Notes under the pieces: generated by a model
What the model was told of the DNA's origin: nothing
Seen by the model: only the letters and a program-made list of their open reading frames with translations
The model's database searches: none
Assembly (NCBI GenBank): GCA_016928025.1
Contig: JAFGLN010000100.1
Location: forward strand, 1 to 45,283
Length of the DNA: 45,283 nucleotides
Direction: 5' to 3'
DNA from: Deltaproteobacteria bacterium
GTDB lineage: Bacteria; Desulfobacterota; Syntrophia; Syntrophales; JAFGHS01
Shown: piece by piece, positions 1 to 7,904 of the stretch
How positions within the stretch are numbered: position 1 is the stretch's first letter
Layout: each line of letters starts with the position of its first letter
Made by a program: the position numbers and the translations under genes

Positions 1-1
1 C

Positions 2-160
2 AATCCCGATGTCAAGGTGCTGCTGTCCAGCGGCTACAGCCTCAACGGCGAAGCCAAAGACATCCTGGAACGCGGCAGCGCCCGGGAGTTCATCCAAAAA
101 CCCTTTCAAACACAGGAATTATCTGACAAGATTGAGCGATTATTGACCGATAAGACTTAA
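2..160 (+). CDS. Response regulator receiver domain, C-terminal fragment
   Basis: An open frame enters from the left edge and stops at TAA 158-160, giving 52 residues. It reads as the last third of a CheY-like receiver: a hydrophobic strand followed by Ser-Ser-Gly-Tyr (VLLSSGY), a helix, then the conserved Lys-Pro pair in FIQKPF and a final amphipathic helix ending ERLLTDKT. The Lys-Pro pair and the Ser of the SSG motif are standard phosphoryl-switch residues of the family. The phosphoacceptor Asp would lie upstream, outside the window. Because the protein ends directly after the receiver, it is either a stand-alone regulator or the terminal receiver of a hybrid histidine kinase. The sequence here cannot decide between them. 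Confidence 0.8.
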   Translation, partial: NPDVKVLLSSGYSLNGEAKDILERGSAREFIQKPFQTQELSDKIERLLTDKT

Positions 161-255
161 AGGCTTATACAAGTTCTGCGGATTAAAAGAGTGATCCTCA
201 ACCGGCGATCGCCTGAATTTCATATCTCATTTAATATTCCACTGAGGAGGCCAAA

Positions 256-1044
256 ATGATGCCGAAAGAATACAATATTGAAGGGAAAGTCGTTTTTATC
301 ACCGGAGCCGGGCGGGGTATCGGGAAGGGCATTGCGCAGGTTCTGGCGGAAGCGGGTGCGGACATTGCCCTTAACGCCCTGACGGAAAAATACGTTGTTC
401 CAGCGGCACGGGATATTGCCGAGACAAGCGGTCGCAGGGTCGCACCGATCCTGGCCGATGTCACACAAGCGGACGGCGTCAGACTTGCGATTGACCAAGT
501 TTTTCAGACCTTTGGACGAATCGATGTCCTGATCAACAACCTGGGCGATGCCATCCGCGCGCCCCTGGTGAAACTACCGGACCGGAAGAGTGAGACAGCA
601 TCCGATGAGGCGTTAAAGAAAATCATCGATCTCAACATGACCGCCGCCATCCTCTGTACCCGTGCCGTCGGTCCCCATATGCTGGAGCGCCGCAGCGGCA
701 AGATCATTAACATCTCTTCCTACACGGCAGGCAGGGGTGGAAAAGACGTCGTTCTCTATACCCTGGCCAAAGCCGCCGTCGTCGGTTTTACCCGGGCCCA
801 GGCCCTGGAATGGGCGCCCTATAACATCCAGATCAACAGCATCGCGCCCGGTTTTTTCCCGGAGCCGCTTAATACGGATGAAGAAACCTTTAAACGCATG
901 ACCGAATACATCGCGAAAACAACCCCCCTGGGGCGGCCGGGCCGTTTAAGGGAAGTCGGGTTGCTGGCCCTCTATCTTGCATCAGCGGCCTCCGATTATA
1001 TGACGGGCCAGACAATGTATCTGGACGGCGGACTCAGTCTTTAA
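256..1044 (+). CDS. SDR-family NAD(P)-dependent oxidoreductase
   Basis: This 262-residue protein is a classical short-chain dehydrogenase/reductase. The nucleotide-binding TGxxxGIG motif is at residues 16-23, and the NNAG-type motif reads NNLG at 94-97. The active site is complete, with Ser154/155, Tyr168 and Lys172 (YTLAK). The length is typical of the family. ATG 256 follows a strong GAGGAGG ribosome site at 244-250. An adjacent second ATG gives the same product minus one residue. The fold resembles 3-oxoacyl-ACP reductase (FabG) or glucose dehydrogenase-like enzymes, but the substrate cannot be read from the sequence. The nearest neighbours are the receiver fragment upstream and a lipid-kinase-like gene 100 bp downstream, so no shared pathway is obvious. 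Confidence 0.9.
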   Translation: MMPKEYNIEGKVVFITGAGRGIGKGIAQVLAEAGADIALNALTEKYVVPAARDIAETSGRRVAPILADVTQADGVRLAIDQVFQTFGRIDVLINNLGDAIRAPLVKLPDRKSETASDEALKKIIDLNMTAAILCTRAVGPHMLERRSGKIINISSYTAGRGGKDVVLYTLAKAAVVGFTRAQALEWAPYNIQINSIAPGFFPEPLNTDEETFKRMTEYIAKTTPLGRPGRLREVGLLALYLASAASDYMTGQTMYLDGGLSL

Positions 1045-1144
1045 AAGAGAGATGCAAGGATAAAAAAATAGCGACAAGTGACAAGGAACGGCTCATCGAA
1101 CGGGTTTTAGGGTGGACGATTTAGATTGAGGATATGAAAGACTT

Positions 1145-1801
1145 ATGACGTTGACAAAAGAAGAACTCTTCCGAAAACTCTTGCACCTGTTTGCCTTATT
1201 AATGCCCGTTGGTATTTTTTATCTCCCCAAGTGGACCATGCCGCTCTGCGCCATGCCGGTCATTTTGGCTCTTATCCTGGCTGGATGTATGACAGTCGAA
1301 TATTGCCGATCCAATCTGCCCGATGTGCAAAACATCTTTGTTAATCTTTTCGGCTCCATGCTGCGCAAGGAAGAATCCACCATGATTACCGGGGCAACCT
1401 GGATTGTTTCTTCCGCTTTTTTATGTTCGCTTCTTTTTATCAACCATCCGCACCTTTCTTTTATCGCCCTCACCCTTTTTATTCTTGGGGATGCCGCGGC
1501 GGCCCTGGTCGGCATCACGATCGGAAAAACGAAAATCGGAAAGAAATCCCTGGAAGGCTCCTCGGCCTGCTTTATCCTCTGCCTGCTTTTATTCTATTTT
1601 GTTTTCCCTTATGTCCCCGGCCTGCTGGATATTTGGGGCGGAAAGGCGCCGACCGTCATCATCTGGACAACGTCCTTTGTCGTGACCTTTTTTGAGCTGA
1701 TTCCTTTAAAAATCACCACGGATTTAACCATCAACGATAATCTGGCCGTCCCGATCATTGCGGGATCCGTAATGCTGGGACTGGAGCAGCTGATATTATA
1801 A
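1145..1801 (+). CDS. Dolichol kinase/phosphatidate cytidylyltransferase-like membrane protein (SEC59 family)
   Basis: A 218-residue polytopic membrane protein with about six or seven hydrophobic segments. It begins with the family's early Arg-Lys-x-x-His motif (FRKLLH, residues 9-14). The central signature GDAAAALVG is followed by GKKSLEGS, and DNLAVPI lies near the C terminus. These three blocks are characteristic of the COG0170 dolichol kinase/CTP-dependent diacylglycerol kinase family, which phosphorylates polyprenols or diacylglycerol at the membrane. In bacteria the physiological lipid is usually not established, so the substrate is left open. It lies 100 bp after the SDR gene, on the same strand, and faces the dehydrogenase at 1846 convergently across a short heptad-repeat spacer. 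Confidence 0.8.
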   Translation: MTLTKEELFRKLLHLFALLMPVGIFYLPKWTMPLCAMPVILALILAGCMTVEYCRSNLPDVQNIFVNLFGSMLRKEESTMITGATWIVSSAFLCSLLFINHPHLSFIALTLFILGDAAAALVGITIGKTKIGKKSLEGSSACFILCLLLFYFVFPYVPGLLDIWGGKAPTVIIWTTSFVVTFFELIPLKITTDLTINDNLAVPIIAGSVMLGLEQLIL

Positions 1802-1808
1802 TTTTTCA

Positions 1809-1836
1809 CCCTGAACCTTGCTCCTTGTACCTTGAA
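1809..1836. repeat. Short (CCTTGNN) heptad tract
   Basis: Four consecutive 7-bp units (CCCTGAA, CCTTGCT, CCTTGTA, CCTTGAA) lie between two convergent genes. The same heptad builds a 16-unit array at 11185-11296. Confidence 0.7.
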
Positions 1837-1845
1837 CCTGTTTTT

Positions 1846-2766
1846 TCACGGTTCAACCAGAATTTTTATTTCTTTTTCGTTTTTTGCAGCCAAAACATCG
1901 AACCCGTTTTTAAAGATGTCTACCAGGGAAATCACACTGGTCACAATGCTTTCAGGTTTTATCGCGCCTGTTTTCAGCCATTGCATCGCCAGGTCGGGAT
2001 GGATGGAGTTAGTCCCGTACATCGTGGTTTCCCGGGTGACGAAGCCCAGCATATGCACCAATGCCCGCTCCGTAAAGATGCCCTGGACAATGACTTTTCC
2101 CTGATAGCGTGCCGAGGCAAGACAATCCTTGAGCGTTGATTCGATACCGACGGCTTCGATGGCCACATCGACACCTCTGCCGTTCGTCAATGCCTTGATT
2201 CTCGCCGGGCTTTTCACTTCGAGTGGGTCCCACACCAGCGTGGCGCCCAGTTCCTCGGCTTTTTTCCGACGGTTTTCCATGATTTCGCTCATATAGATGT
2301 TTTGGACGCCCATCGCTTTTAATCCCAGCAGGAGCATCAGGCCGACCGGCCCCGCACCGGCGATAAAAACCGTATCTTCCGTTTTGACACCGCCCCGGTC
2401 GATGGCATAGGCCGCGCCCGCCAGAGGCTCCAGCACCGTTGCCCGTAACCAGTCCATATCCTCGGGAATCCGGATCAACTGTTCCTGCGGACAAACCGTA
2501 TACTCGGCATAGGAACCCGGCGTCAGCGCATAAACGCGCTGTCCGACTTGATAATCTTTAACATCCGGACCGACGGCGGTAATAACACCTGTCGCTTCAT
2601 GGCCGAAAGGACTCTCCGGAAACAGCCCGTGGAGATACTCATGAAGATCGGATCCGCAAATCCCGCAATATTTCACCTTGACCTTGACCTGCCCCGCTTC
2701 CGGTTCCGTATCGGCAACCTCTTCAACCCGCACATCCCGAATGCCGTAATAAACCGCCTTTTTCAT
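1846..2766 (-). CDS. Zinc-binding medium-chain alcohol dehydrogenase
   Basis: A medium-chain dehydrogenase of 306 residues. It shows CGICGSD (residues 34-40, catalytic Zn ligand Cys37), GHE (55-57), VLEPLAG, and the Rossmann motif GAGPVGL, as in sorbitol, threonine and butanediol dehydrogenases. The usual four-Cys structural zinc lobe (about 40 residues) is missing: the chain runs from RVYALTPG straight to SYAEYTVC. That explains a length below the usual 340-350. I place the start at the ATG at 2766 because a GGAAGGTGAGG ribosome site lies just upstream. A GTG nine bases earlier is open but sits inside that site. The substrate is unknown. It stands alone on the minus strand. Confidence 0.88.
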   Translation of the reverse strand: MKKAVYYGIRDVRVEEVADTEPEAGQVKVKVKYCGICGSDLHEYLHGLFPESPFGHEATGVITAVGPDVKDYQVGQRVYALTPGSYAEYTVCPQEQLIRIPEDMDWLRATVLEPLAGAAYAIDRGGVKTEDTVFIAGAGPVGLMLLLGLKAMGVQNIYMSEIMENRRKKAEELGATLVWDPLEVKSPARIKALTNGRGVDVAIEAVGIESTLKDCLASARYQGKVIVQGIFTERALVHMLGFVTRETTMYGTNSIHPDLAMQWLKTGAIKPESIVTSVISLVDIFKNGFDVLAAKNEKEIKILVEP

Positions 2767-3060
2767 GTGCCTCACCTTCCTTTAAAGCCTTTAAAACTTG
2801 CAATTACTTTGCAATCTCACCTCCGATTTGAGAAACCAGTCGCAAATCCGGCCCGTCTCGGCATCCATTTCGCGTCCACACCTTTTACCGTTCGCTGTTC
2901 ACTATGGACCGTATTCCCTCTTTGACCTTGCGCCTTAAACCTGGTTCCTCATCCCTGCCCGTCTTCTTTCAGTTCTTGGTATCATTGTGAAGTCTAATAT
3001 GTTAAGGTTTGTTCATTCCTGCCGAAAAAGCAAGGCAAAAGAATCGATAAGGAGAAGGCT

Positions 3061-3438
3061 ATGAACTCTGCAGAGGAAACAACGACACAAAAGATAAAAA
3101 TCGACCCAAAAAACATGTACCGGGAGGAAATATACACGGACCTTCAAACCGGTGTCATACGACAATTGACGCCGGTCAAAACCAATGGTGAAATGGATAA
3201 GAACCGTAAAATTATATTTTTCGGTCAAACCCAGTTAATGACCCAGCAGGGCCCTCTTCCCATTCAATTTCCCATCGATGCCAAAAATCTTCAGCAGGCC
3301 GCCGAGAATTTCCCTGAAGCGATGGAACTCTATGTACAAGACATGCTCGAGGAGGCCAAGCGACTGCAAAGGGAAGAACAATCTCGCATAATCGTTCCCC
3401 AAACGATGCCGCCGGAAAGCAACCTTATTTTGAAGTAA
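3061..3438 (+). CDS. Conserved hypothetical cytoplasmic protein
   Basis: A 125-residue soluble protein with no signal peptide or membrane segment. I recognise no named domain. Its N-terminal half is rich in beta-forming residues (IYTDLQTGVIRQLTPVK, then KIIFFGQTQLMTQQGPLP). The C-terminal half is a long charged helix (residues 78-108), followed by a Pro-containing tail. The gene is credible because ATG 3061 has a good ribosome site (AAGGAGAAGG), base composition matches its neighbours, and it ends before a hairpin shared with the convergent enoyl-CoA hydratase gene. A small cofactor- or protein-binding role is possible, but nothing in the sequence shows it. Confidence 0.65.
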   Translation: MNSAEETTTQKIKIDPKNMYREEIYTDLQTGVIRQLTPVKTNGEMDKNRKIIFFGQTQLMTQQGPLPIQFPIDAKNLQQAAENFPEAMELYVQDMLEEAKRLQREEQSRIIVPQTMPPESNLILK

Positions 3439-3439
3439 T

Positions 3440-3478
3440 AAAAATTCAGGGGCAAACCTTCTCAAAGATCCGCCCCTG
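3440..3478 (-). terminator. Rho-independent terminator of the enoyl-CoA hydratase gene
   Basis: A 7-bp GC stem pairs CAGGGGC (3447-3453) with GCCCCTG (3472-3478). On the minus strand it is followed by AATTTTTATT. It sits between convergent stop codons at 3438 and 3490. Confidence 0.6.
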
Positions 3479-3489
3479 CGAAATCACCC

Positions 3490-4281
3490 TTATTTACCCT
3501 TCCAGTTGGGTGGACGTTTTTCCGCAAATGCTTTCGGACCTTCAATGAAATCTTCGGACTGATACATGGCCGCCACACCCGGATACTGGGTTTTCATGGC
3601 TTCCTGCAGGTTCATGTTCAAACCTTTCAGCGTGGATTCTTTGGCCGCCCGAATACTTAACGGTGCCGCCAACATAATTTCGTCAGCATATTTTTCCGCG
3701 GTCGGTATTAACTCGGCAAGGGGAACAACCTCGGAGACCAGACCATACTGCATGGCCTGCTGCGGGATAATACGCTTGGATGTCATGATCATATACTGGG
3801 CCAGATGATAGGGAATCTGTCTGGGGAGGCGATGCACACCGCCGGCACCCGGGATCAATCCGACCCGCGGTTCGGGCAGACCGAAGCTGGCATTCTCGGC
3901 GGCGACGATAATATCGCACGCCAAGGCAATCTCAAAACCTCCGCCCAAAGCGAGGCCGTTCACTGCGGCAATGAAAGGCTTGTAGCAGTCGAAACGGGAG
4001 GTGATGCCGGCAAATCCGCCTTTGACGCCCTGCATGATTTCCCGCATTTTCGCGGATCCATGGGTGGCCTGAAATTTCAGGTCGTTACCCGCCGAAAAGG
4101 CCTTTTCACCTGCACCTGTTACGATACAAATCCACTGTTCGGGATCCGCGTCGAAATCGTTGAATGCCTTGTCCATTTCCGCACTGACCAGCGGACTGAT
4201 GGAGTTCATGACTTCGGGACGATTGATCGTTACCGTCGTTACATGCCCCTTCTGTTCTACTTTGATCAACTCATAACTCAT
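3490..4281 (-). CDS. Enoyl-CoA hydratase/isomerase (crotonase family)
   Basis: A 263-residue crotonase-fold protein of normal length. The oxyanion-hole segment KAFSAGNDL is at about 60-68 and the core signature ALGGGFEIALACDI at 111-124. Both hydratase glutamates are present, Glu117 in GGGFE and Glu137 in GLPEPRVG, so hydration of an enoyl-CoA double bond is plausible. Other crotonase reactions cannot be excluded. Family knowledge places it in beta-oxidation or in fermentative and syntrophic acyl-CoA metabolism. The start ATG at 4281 follows AAGGAGG at 4284-4290 read on the minus strand. It lies 173 bp downstream of glyA on the same strand, with no gene between them that I can support. Confidence 0.9.
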   Translation of the reverse strand: MSYELIKVEQKGHVTTVTINRPEVMNSISPLVSAEMDKAFNDFDADPEQWICIVTGAGEKAFSAGNDLKFQATHGSAKMREIMQGVKGGFAGITSRFDCYKPFIAAVNGLALGGGFEIALACDIIVAAENASFGLPEPRVGLIPGAGGVHRLPRQIPYHLAQYMIMTSKRIIPQQAMQYGLVSEVVPLAELIPTAEKYADEIMLAAPLSIRAAKESTLKGLNMNLQEAMKTQYPGVAAMYQSEDFIEGPKAFAEKRPPNWKGK

Positions 4282-4454
4282 AATCTGCCTCCTTCATCAT
4301 TAATAAAATATTGTGCAATAAATACATGCACGCCGTCAACAAGGCGTACATCCATAAAACGATAACACTTTTGGGAAAACCACCGGTTGCCGCGTTTGAC
4401 AAGACATATTTTCTCCACCGATAAAACCCCTGTTCAAGACGACCCGTTTCCTGA

Positions 4455-5693
4455 TTACGCATAAAGGGGAAATTTTGCGGTCAGCTCCACAATTTCCTTT
4501 TTAACGCGTTGAAGAACGGTTTCACTGGCGTGATGGGTAACGGCGGTATCCAGCCAATCGGCAACGAGACGCATCTGGTCTTCTTTCATGCCGCGGGTGG
4601 TGAGGGCGGGCGTCCCCAAACGGATACCGGACGGATTCATGGGCGAACGGGGATCGTCCGGCACCATGTTTTTGTTGACCGTAATGCCGGCCGCATCGAG
4701 GGCCACCTGGGCTTCACGACCGGTAAGGCCTTTATTGGTCAAGTCGATAAGCAAAAGGTGATTATCCGTCTGACCGAAACAAATGGTGTAATCCCTTTTT
4801 TTCAGCTCTTCCTCCAAAACTTTGGCATTTTTGATCACTTGACCGGCATAAATTCTGAATTCCGGCTGCAGGGCTTCCTTAAAGGCAACGGCCTTGGCGG
4901 AAATGTTATGTTCGTGCGGACCGCCCTGGAAACCCGGGAAGACGGATTTATCGATGACCTTCGCCCATTTTTCCTTGCACATGATCATGCCGCCCCGGGG
5001 CCCCCGCAGGGTTTTGTGCGTCGTTGTGGTCACAACGTCAAACAACGGCACAGGGTTATTCATCCGCCCCCCGGCGATTAATCCGGCGATATGGGCAATG
5101 TCGGCCATCGTCATGGATTCGGTCTCATCCGCAATGGCTTTGATTTTTCTGTAGTCGATCTCCCGTGAATAGGCGGAGTAACCGACCAGAACCAATTGGG
5201 GTTTGTGTCGACGGGCCATATCTCTCAATTCATCATAATCGATCACGCCCTGGGCATTGGTTTTGTAGCGGACGAAATTAAACAGGTCGGCCATATGGGT
5301 TACGGGACTGCCATGGGTCAGATGCCCGCCGTGGGATAAATCCATACCTAAAATCGTCTCGCCGGGTTTCAGCAGAGCAAGATAGACGGCAATATTGGCA
5401 GGGGCACCGCTTAAAGGCTGGACATTCACATGCTCGGCCCCGAAGAGCTCTTTGGCCCGATCGATGGCCAGTTGCTCGACGGAGTCGATAAATTCGCAAC
5501 CACCGTAATAACGGTTGCCCACATAACCTTCGGAATATTTATTGGTCAGGATGGATCCCAGGGCCTCCAAAACCGCCGGAGAGACGAAATTCTCCGAAGG
5601 GATCATTTCCAGACCCTCTTCCTGCCGTTTTCGTTCTTTTGCAATGATGGAAAAAATATCCGGGTCAAATTGTGAGAGTTTCTGTCGGTTCAT
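4455..5693 (-). CDS. glyA: Serine hydroxymethyltransferase
   Basis: A full-length SHMT of 412 residues. It is a PLP enzyme converting serine and tetrahydrofolate to glycine and 5,10-methylene-THF. The PLP-binding lysine is Lys227 within TTTTHKTLRGPRGG. The N-terminal MIPSENFVSP and YVGNRYYGGCEFID blocks and the substrate loop HGGHLTHG are intact. The start is set at ATG 5693 because GGAG lies 11 nt upstream. An in-frame GTG at 5705 would place that ribosome site inside the gene. A good sigma70-type promoter precedes it (5764-5792). It provides one-carbon units, which suits an anaerobe with folate-dependent metabolism. Confidence 0.96.
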   Translation of the reverse strand: MNRQKLSQFDPDIFSIIAKERKRQEEGLEMIPSENFVSPAVLEALGSILTNKYSEGYVGNRYYGGCEFIDSVEQLAIDRAKELFGAEHVNVQPLSGAPANIAVYLALLKPGETILGMDLSHGGHLTHGSPVTHMADLFNFVRYKTNAQGVIDYDELRDMARRHKPQLVLVGYSAYSREIDYRKIKAIADETESMTMADIAHIAGLIAGGRMNNPVPLFDVVTTTTHKTLRGPRGGMIMCKEKWAKVIDKSVFPGFQGGPHEHNISAKAVAFKEALQPEFRIYAGQVIKNAKVLEEELKKRDYTICFGQTDNHLLLIDLTNKGLTGREAQVALDAAGITVNKNMVPDDPRSPMNPSGIRLGTPALTTRGMKEDQMRLVADWLDTAVTHHASETVLQRVKKEIVELTAKFPLYA

Positions 5694-5763
5694 AGATGTT
5701 AACACTCCAACGGGATTATTTTCTTGACATGGTTAAAAACAGTTCGTTCTTAACAGAGTCTGC

Positions 5764-5792
5764 AATATAGGCCAAGCATGATTATGTGTCAA
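5764..5792 (-). promoter_or_regulatory. Sigma70-type promoter for glyA
   Basis: On the minus strand TTGACA (5787-5792) and TATATT (5764-5769) are separated by exactly 17 bp. The predicted start, near 5757, leaves a leader of about 64 nt before glyA. Confidence 0.75.
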
Positions 5793-5821
5793 CAAAAGAA
5801 TAGGCCGACCGAATTTAAAAC

Positions 5822-5871
5822 AAAAAAAGCCCCTTCGGGTCGTCTATCAACCTGAAGGGGCTAAAAATTTT
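5822..5871 (-). terminator. Rho-independent terminator of the membrane-protein pair
   Basis: A 13-bp stem (5828-5840 with 5850-5862, one G-T mismatch) has a 9-nt loop. On the minus strand it is followed by seven T residues. A-rich and T-rich flanks make it potentially bidirectional. It closes the 6490-5929 unit upstream of the glyA promoter. Confidence 0.85.
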
Positions 5872-5928
5872 TATTGGATCAGAAAAAACTCCGGGTAACG
5901 CTGAGCCCCCGATTTGAGTTCCTGTTTC

Positions 5929-6162
5929 TTAAACATCCTTCCGTTTTATCCAGGCCTCCTGATAAAGCTTCCATATACAGGTCACTATCGCAAGAAAGAA
6001 CAGACCCAGCATAAATGTCGGAGGCGTATTAAATAACTGGTCGAGGAGATAGCCTAAATAAAGAAAGATAAAAGAGGCAATCACGATGGCAAAACCCCAG
6101 GCACTAATGACCAGGATGTGGGTAAATTCCACATGTCCCTGTCTTTTTTGTTGTGTCGTCAT
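5929..6162 (-). CDS. AtpZ/AtpI-like small membrane protein
   Basis: A 77-residue protein with two transmembrane helices (about 15-38 and 47-68) joined by a short loop containing GYLLDQLFNTPP. The Gly-Tyr-x-x-Asp then x-Pro pattern between two helices is typical of the AtpZ/AtpI family, whose members assist F1Fo ATP synthase c-ring assembly or Mg/Ca handling. No atp structural genes follow, so it is not in a classical atp operon within this window. It lies 52 bp after another small membrane-protein gene with which it is probably co-transcribed, and is followed by a strong terminator. Confidence 0.6.
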   Translation of the reverse strand: MTTQQKRQGHVEFTHILVISAWGFAIVIASFIFLYLGYLLDQLFNTPPTFMLGLFFLAIVTCIWKLYQEAWIKRKDV

Positions 6163-6214
6163 GACTGGACCTCCTTTCTTTTAATGATAACTCCTTACGA
6201 TCATTGAACGACTC

Positions 6215-6490
6215 TTAACTGACAAATGCTTTGAGGGCATCAATAACCGGTGCGGTGAATAGTGCGATCAATATTGTATACAGCGCAAAGGCACCGACAA
6301 CTTCCCCCACATACATCCTTTGATATTTATGTTTCAGCGAAATGATAATCAAGCCACCCACAATTAAACACCCCAGTTGGAAGTAGGGAAAATTGCTTGC
6401 CCCCGTAGCCGTATATTCCGCAAAACTAAAGCTTGCGGTTACCAGAACGACAAATGCCGAAACGATGATGGTAGATAATGCCTTTTTCAT
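6215..6490 (-). CDS. Small membrane protein with signal peptide, unknown function
   Basis: A 91-residue protein. Residues 1-24 form a signal peptide or first helix ending SFSFA-E. Two further hydrophobic helices follow (about 36-52 and 63-85), separated by a basic loop KHKYQRMYVGE. I do not recognise the family. Its ATG follows a good ribosome site (CAAGGAGGATC on the minus strand). The gene is directly upstream of the AtpZ-like gene with a 52-bp gap, so the two are likely one transcript. By position it could be a membrane partner of that protein, but nothing in the sequence proves this. Confidence 0.6.
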   Translation of the reverse strand: MKKALSTIIVSAFVVLVTASFSFAEYTATGASNFPYFQLGCLIVGGLIIISLKHKYQRMYVGEVVGAFALYTILIALFTAPVIDALKAFVS

Positions 6491-6758
6491 GATCCTGATC
6501 CTCCTTGTTCTTCATTCGTTGTTAGATCTTTTACTTTCTTTAATGAAAAGAATGTGCCAAATTTAGGCCGTCTCAAATTGGCATTTTTAAGTAATAGATT
6601 ATATTACGATATTACTGATTATTTATTTTTCGTAGACCTTTCTGCACATCCTTAAACAAAATATATTTTAATGAAACGTTAAACGGATTGAATGAAATGA
6701 AACACAATGCTGTCTATTAAAAAATGAAGGCCGTCATCCATTTTATTCATCCTTTCTC
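6491..6758. other. AT-rich divergent intergenic region
   Basis: This stretch of about 270 bp separates the minus-strand membrane-protein pair from the plus-strand nitronate monooxygenase gene. It is strongly AT-rich and has no supportable ORF. Promoters for both directions should lie here, but only the rightward one, just beyond 6758, is clear. Confidence 0.5.
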
Positions 6759-6787
6759 TTGACACGTAACCGGCGACCTTCTATATT
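6759..6787 (+). promoter_or_regulatory. Sigma70-type promoter for the nitronate monooxygenase gene
   Basis: TTGACA (6759-6764) and TATATT (6782-6787) have a 17-bp spacer. The predicted start near 6794 leaves a leader of about 60 nt. Confidence 0.75.
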
Positions 6788-6853
6788 GCATTGTCAATAT
6801 TTCAAATTTTAATAAATATTTTGTGTAAATTCGATTAGTTGAAGGAGGCATGC

Positions 6854-7825
6854 ATGCTTAAAACAAAAATGACAGACCTATTAAATATTGAGCATCCCAT
6901 CATGCAGGGAGGCATGATGTGGATTTCCAAGGCGGAATTGACCAGTGCCGTATCCAATGCGGGTGCGTTAGGCACCATGACGGCGCTGTCATTTCCCGAT
7001 CCCAAGGATTTTGCCACGGAAATCAAAAAAGTAAGACAAATGACGAAAAACACCTTTGCGGTGAATTTGACTCTGCTACCTTCCTTCAGGCAGGTCAATT
7101 ACGACGATTATGTGGACGTTATCATCAATGAGGGGATTACGGTTGTGGAAACGGCGGGCAATAATCCGGAGCACGTCATCGGTCGGCTGAAAGATGCAGG
7201 CATCAAGGTTATTCATAAATGTACCACTGTCAGACACGCGCTCAGGGCTCAGGAATTGGGATGCGATATCGTCAGTATCGATGGTTATGAATGCGCCGGC
7301 CATCCGGGCGAAGACGATGTGGGCGGCCTGGTCCTGATCCCGGCGGCCGTCAACGCCCTGAAGGTACCCGTCATCGCTTCCGGTGGTATCTGCGACGGCC
7401 GAGGTTTGGTTGCCGCTCTGGCGCTGGGTGCGGAAGGTATCAATATGGGCACCCGCTTTATGCTGACAAAGGAATCCCCTATCCATCAAAATGTCAAAGA
7501 GTGGCTCTTAAATTTCAATGAAAACGATACCATGCTGCTTTTGCGTGCCTACCGCAACACGGAAAGGGTCGCCAAAACGCCGACCGCCCGAAAAGCGCTG
7601 GAAATGGAGAACAGCGGCGCCACGATCCAGGAACTGCGGTCAACCATATCCGGGACCAAAGGGCAGAGCATGTATGAACACGGAAATGTTGATGAAGGAA
7701 TCGTGACCGTTGGGCAATGCATCGGCTTGATCCGCGATATCCCTTCAACAAAGGATTTTGTCGACAAATTGATCAAGGACGCCGAGCAAATCATTAACGA
7801 ACGACTGGACAAAATGGCGAAATAA
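6854..7825 (+). CDS. Nitronate monooxygenase/FabK-like flavoenzyme
   Basis: A 323-residue FMN-dependent TIM-barrel protein of the 2-nitropropane dioxygenase/NMO/FabK group. The N-terminal HPIMQGGM block (14-21), the NAGALGTM block (35-42), the CAGHPGEDD segment with the family's central His, and the phosphate-binding ASGGICDGRG and ALGAEGINMGTRF blocks are all present. In anaerobes such proteins are often annotated as nitronate monooxygenase although the true substrate is unknown, and enoyl-ACP reductase (FabK-like) is an alternative. ATG 6854 is chosen because AAGGAGG sits at 6842-6848. An upstream TTG at 6839 overlaps that site. A GC-rich hairpin follows the stop. Confidence 0.85.
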   Translation: MLKTKMTDLLNIEHPIMQGGMMWISKAELTSAVSNAGALGTMTALSFPDPKDFATEIKKVRQMTKNTFAVNLTLLPSFRQVNYDDYVDVIINEGITVVETAGNNPEHVIGRLKDAGIKVIHKCTTVRHALRAQELGCDIVSIDGYECAGHPGEDDVGGLVLIPAAVNALKVPVIASGGICDGRGLVAALALGAEGINMGTRFMLTKESPIHQNVKEWLLNFNENDTMLLLRAYRNTERVAKTPTARKALEMENSGATIQELRSTISGTKGQSMYEHGNVDEGIVTVGQCIGLIRDIPSTKDFVDKLIKDAEQIINERLDKMAK

Positions 7826-7838
7826 AACAGTAACATCC

Positions 7839-7875
7839 GGGGTTGGGCCTTTAATACCAGAAAGGCCCTGACCCC
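7839..7875 (+). terminator. GC-rich hairpin after the nitronate monooxygenase gene
   Basis: A left arm (7839-7852, GGGGTTGGGCCTTT) pairs with a right arm (7861-7875) across an 8-nt loop with one small bulge. No U-tract follows, so it is a terminator-like structure rather than a textbook intrinsic terminator. Confidence 0.45.
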
Positions 7876-7904
7876 CATTGATCTCCCTTCATTCATGGTA
7901 AATA

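Noticed and set aside
4271-4462. 63-residue ORF between the enoyl-CoA hydratase and glyA genes
   Set aside because: It overlaps the hydratase start, has no ribosome site and resembles no protein family.
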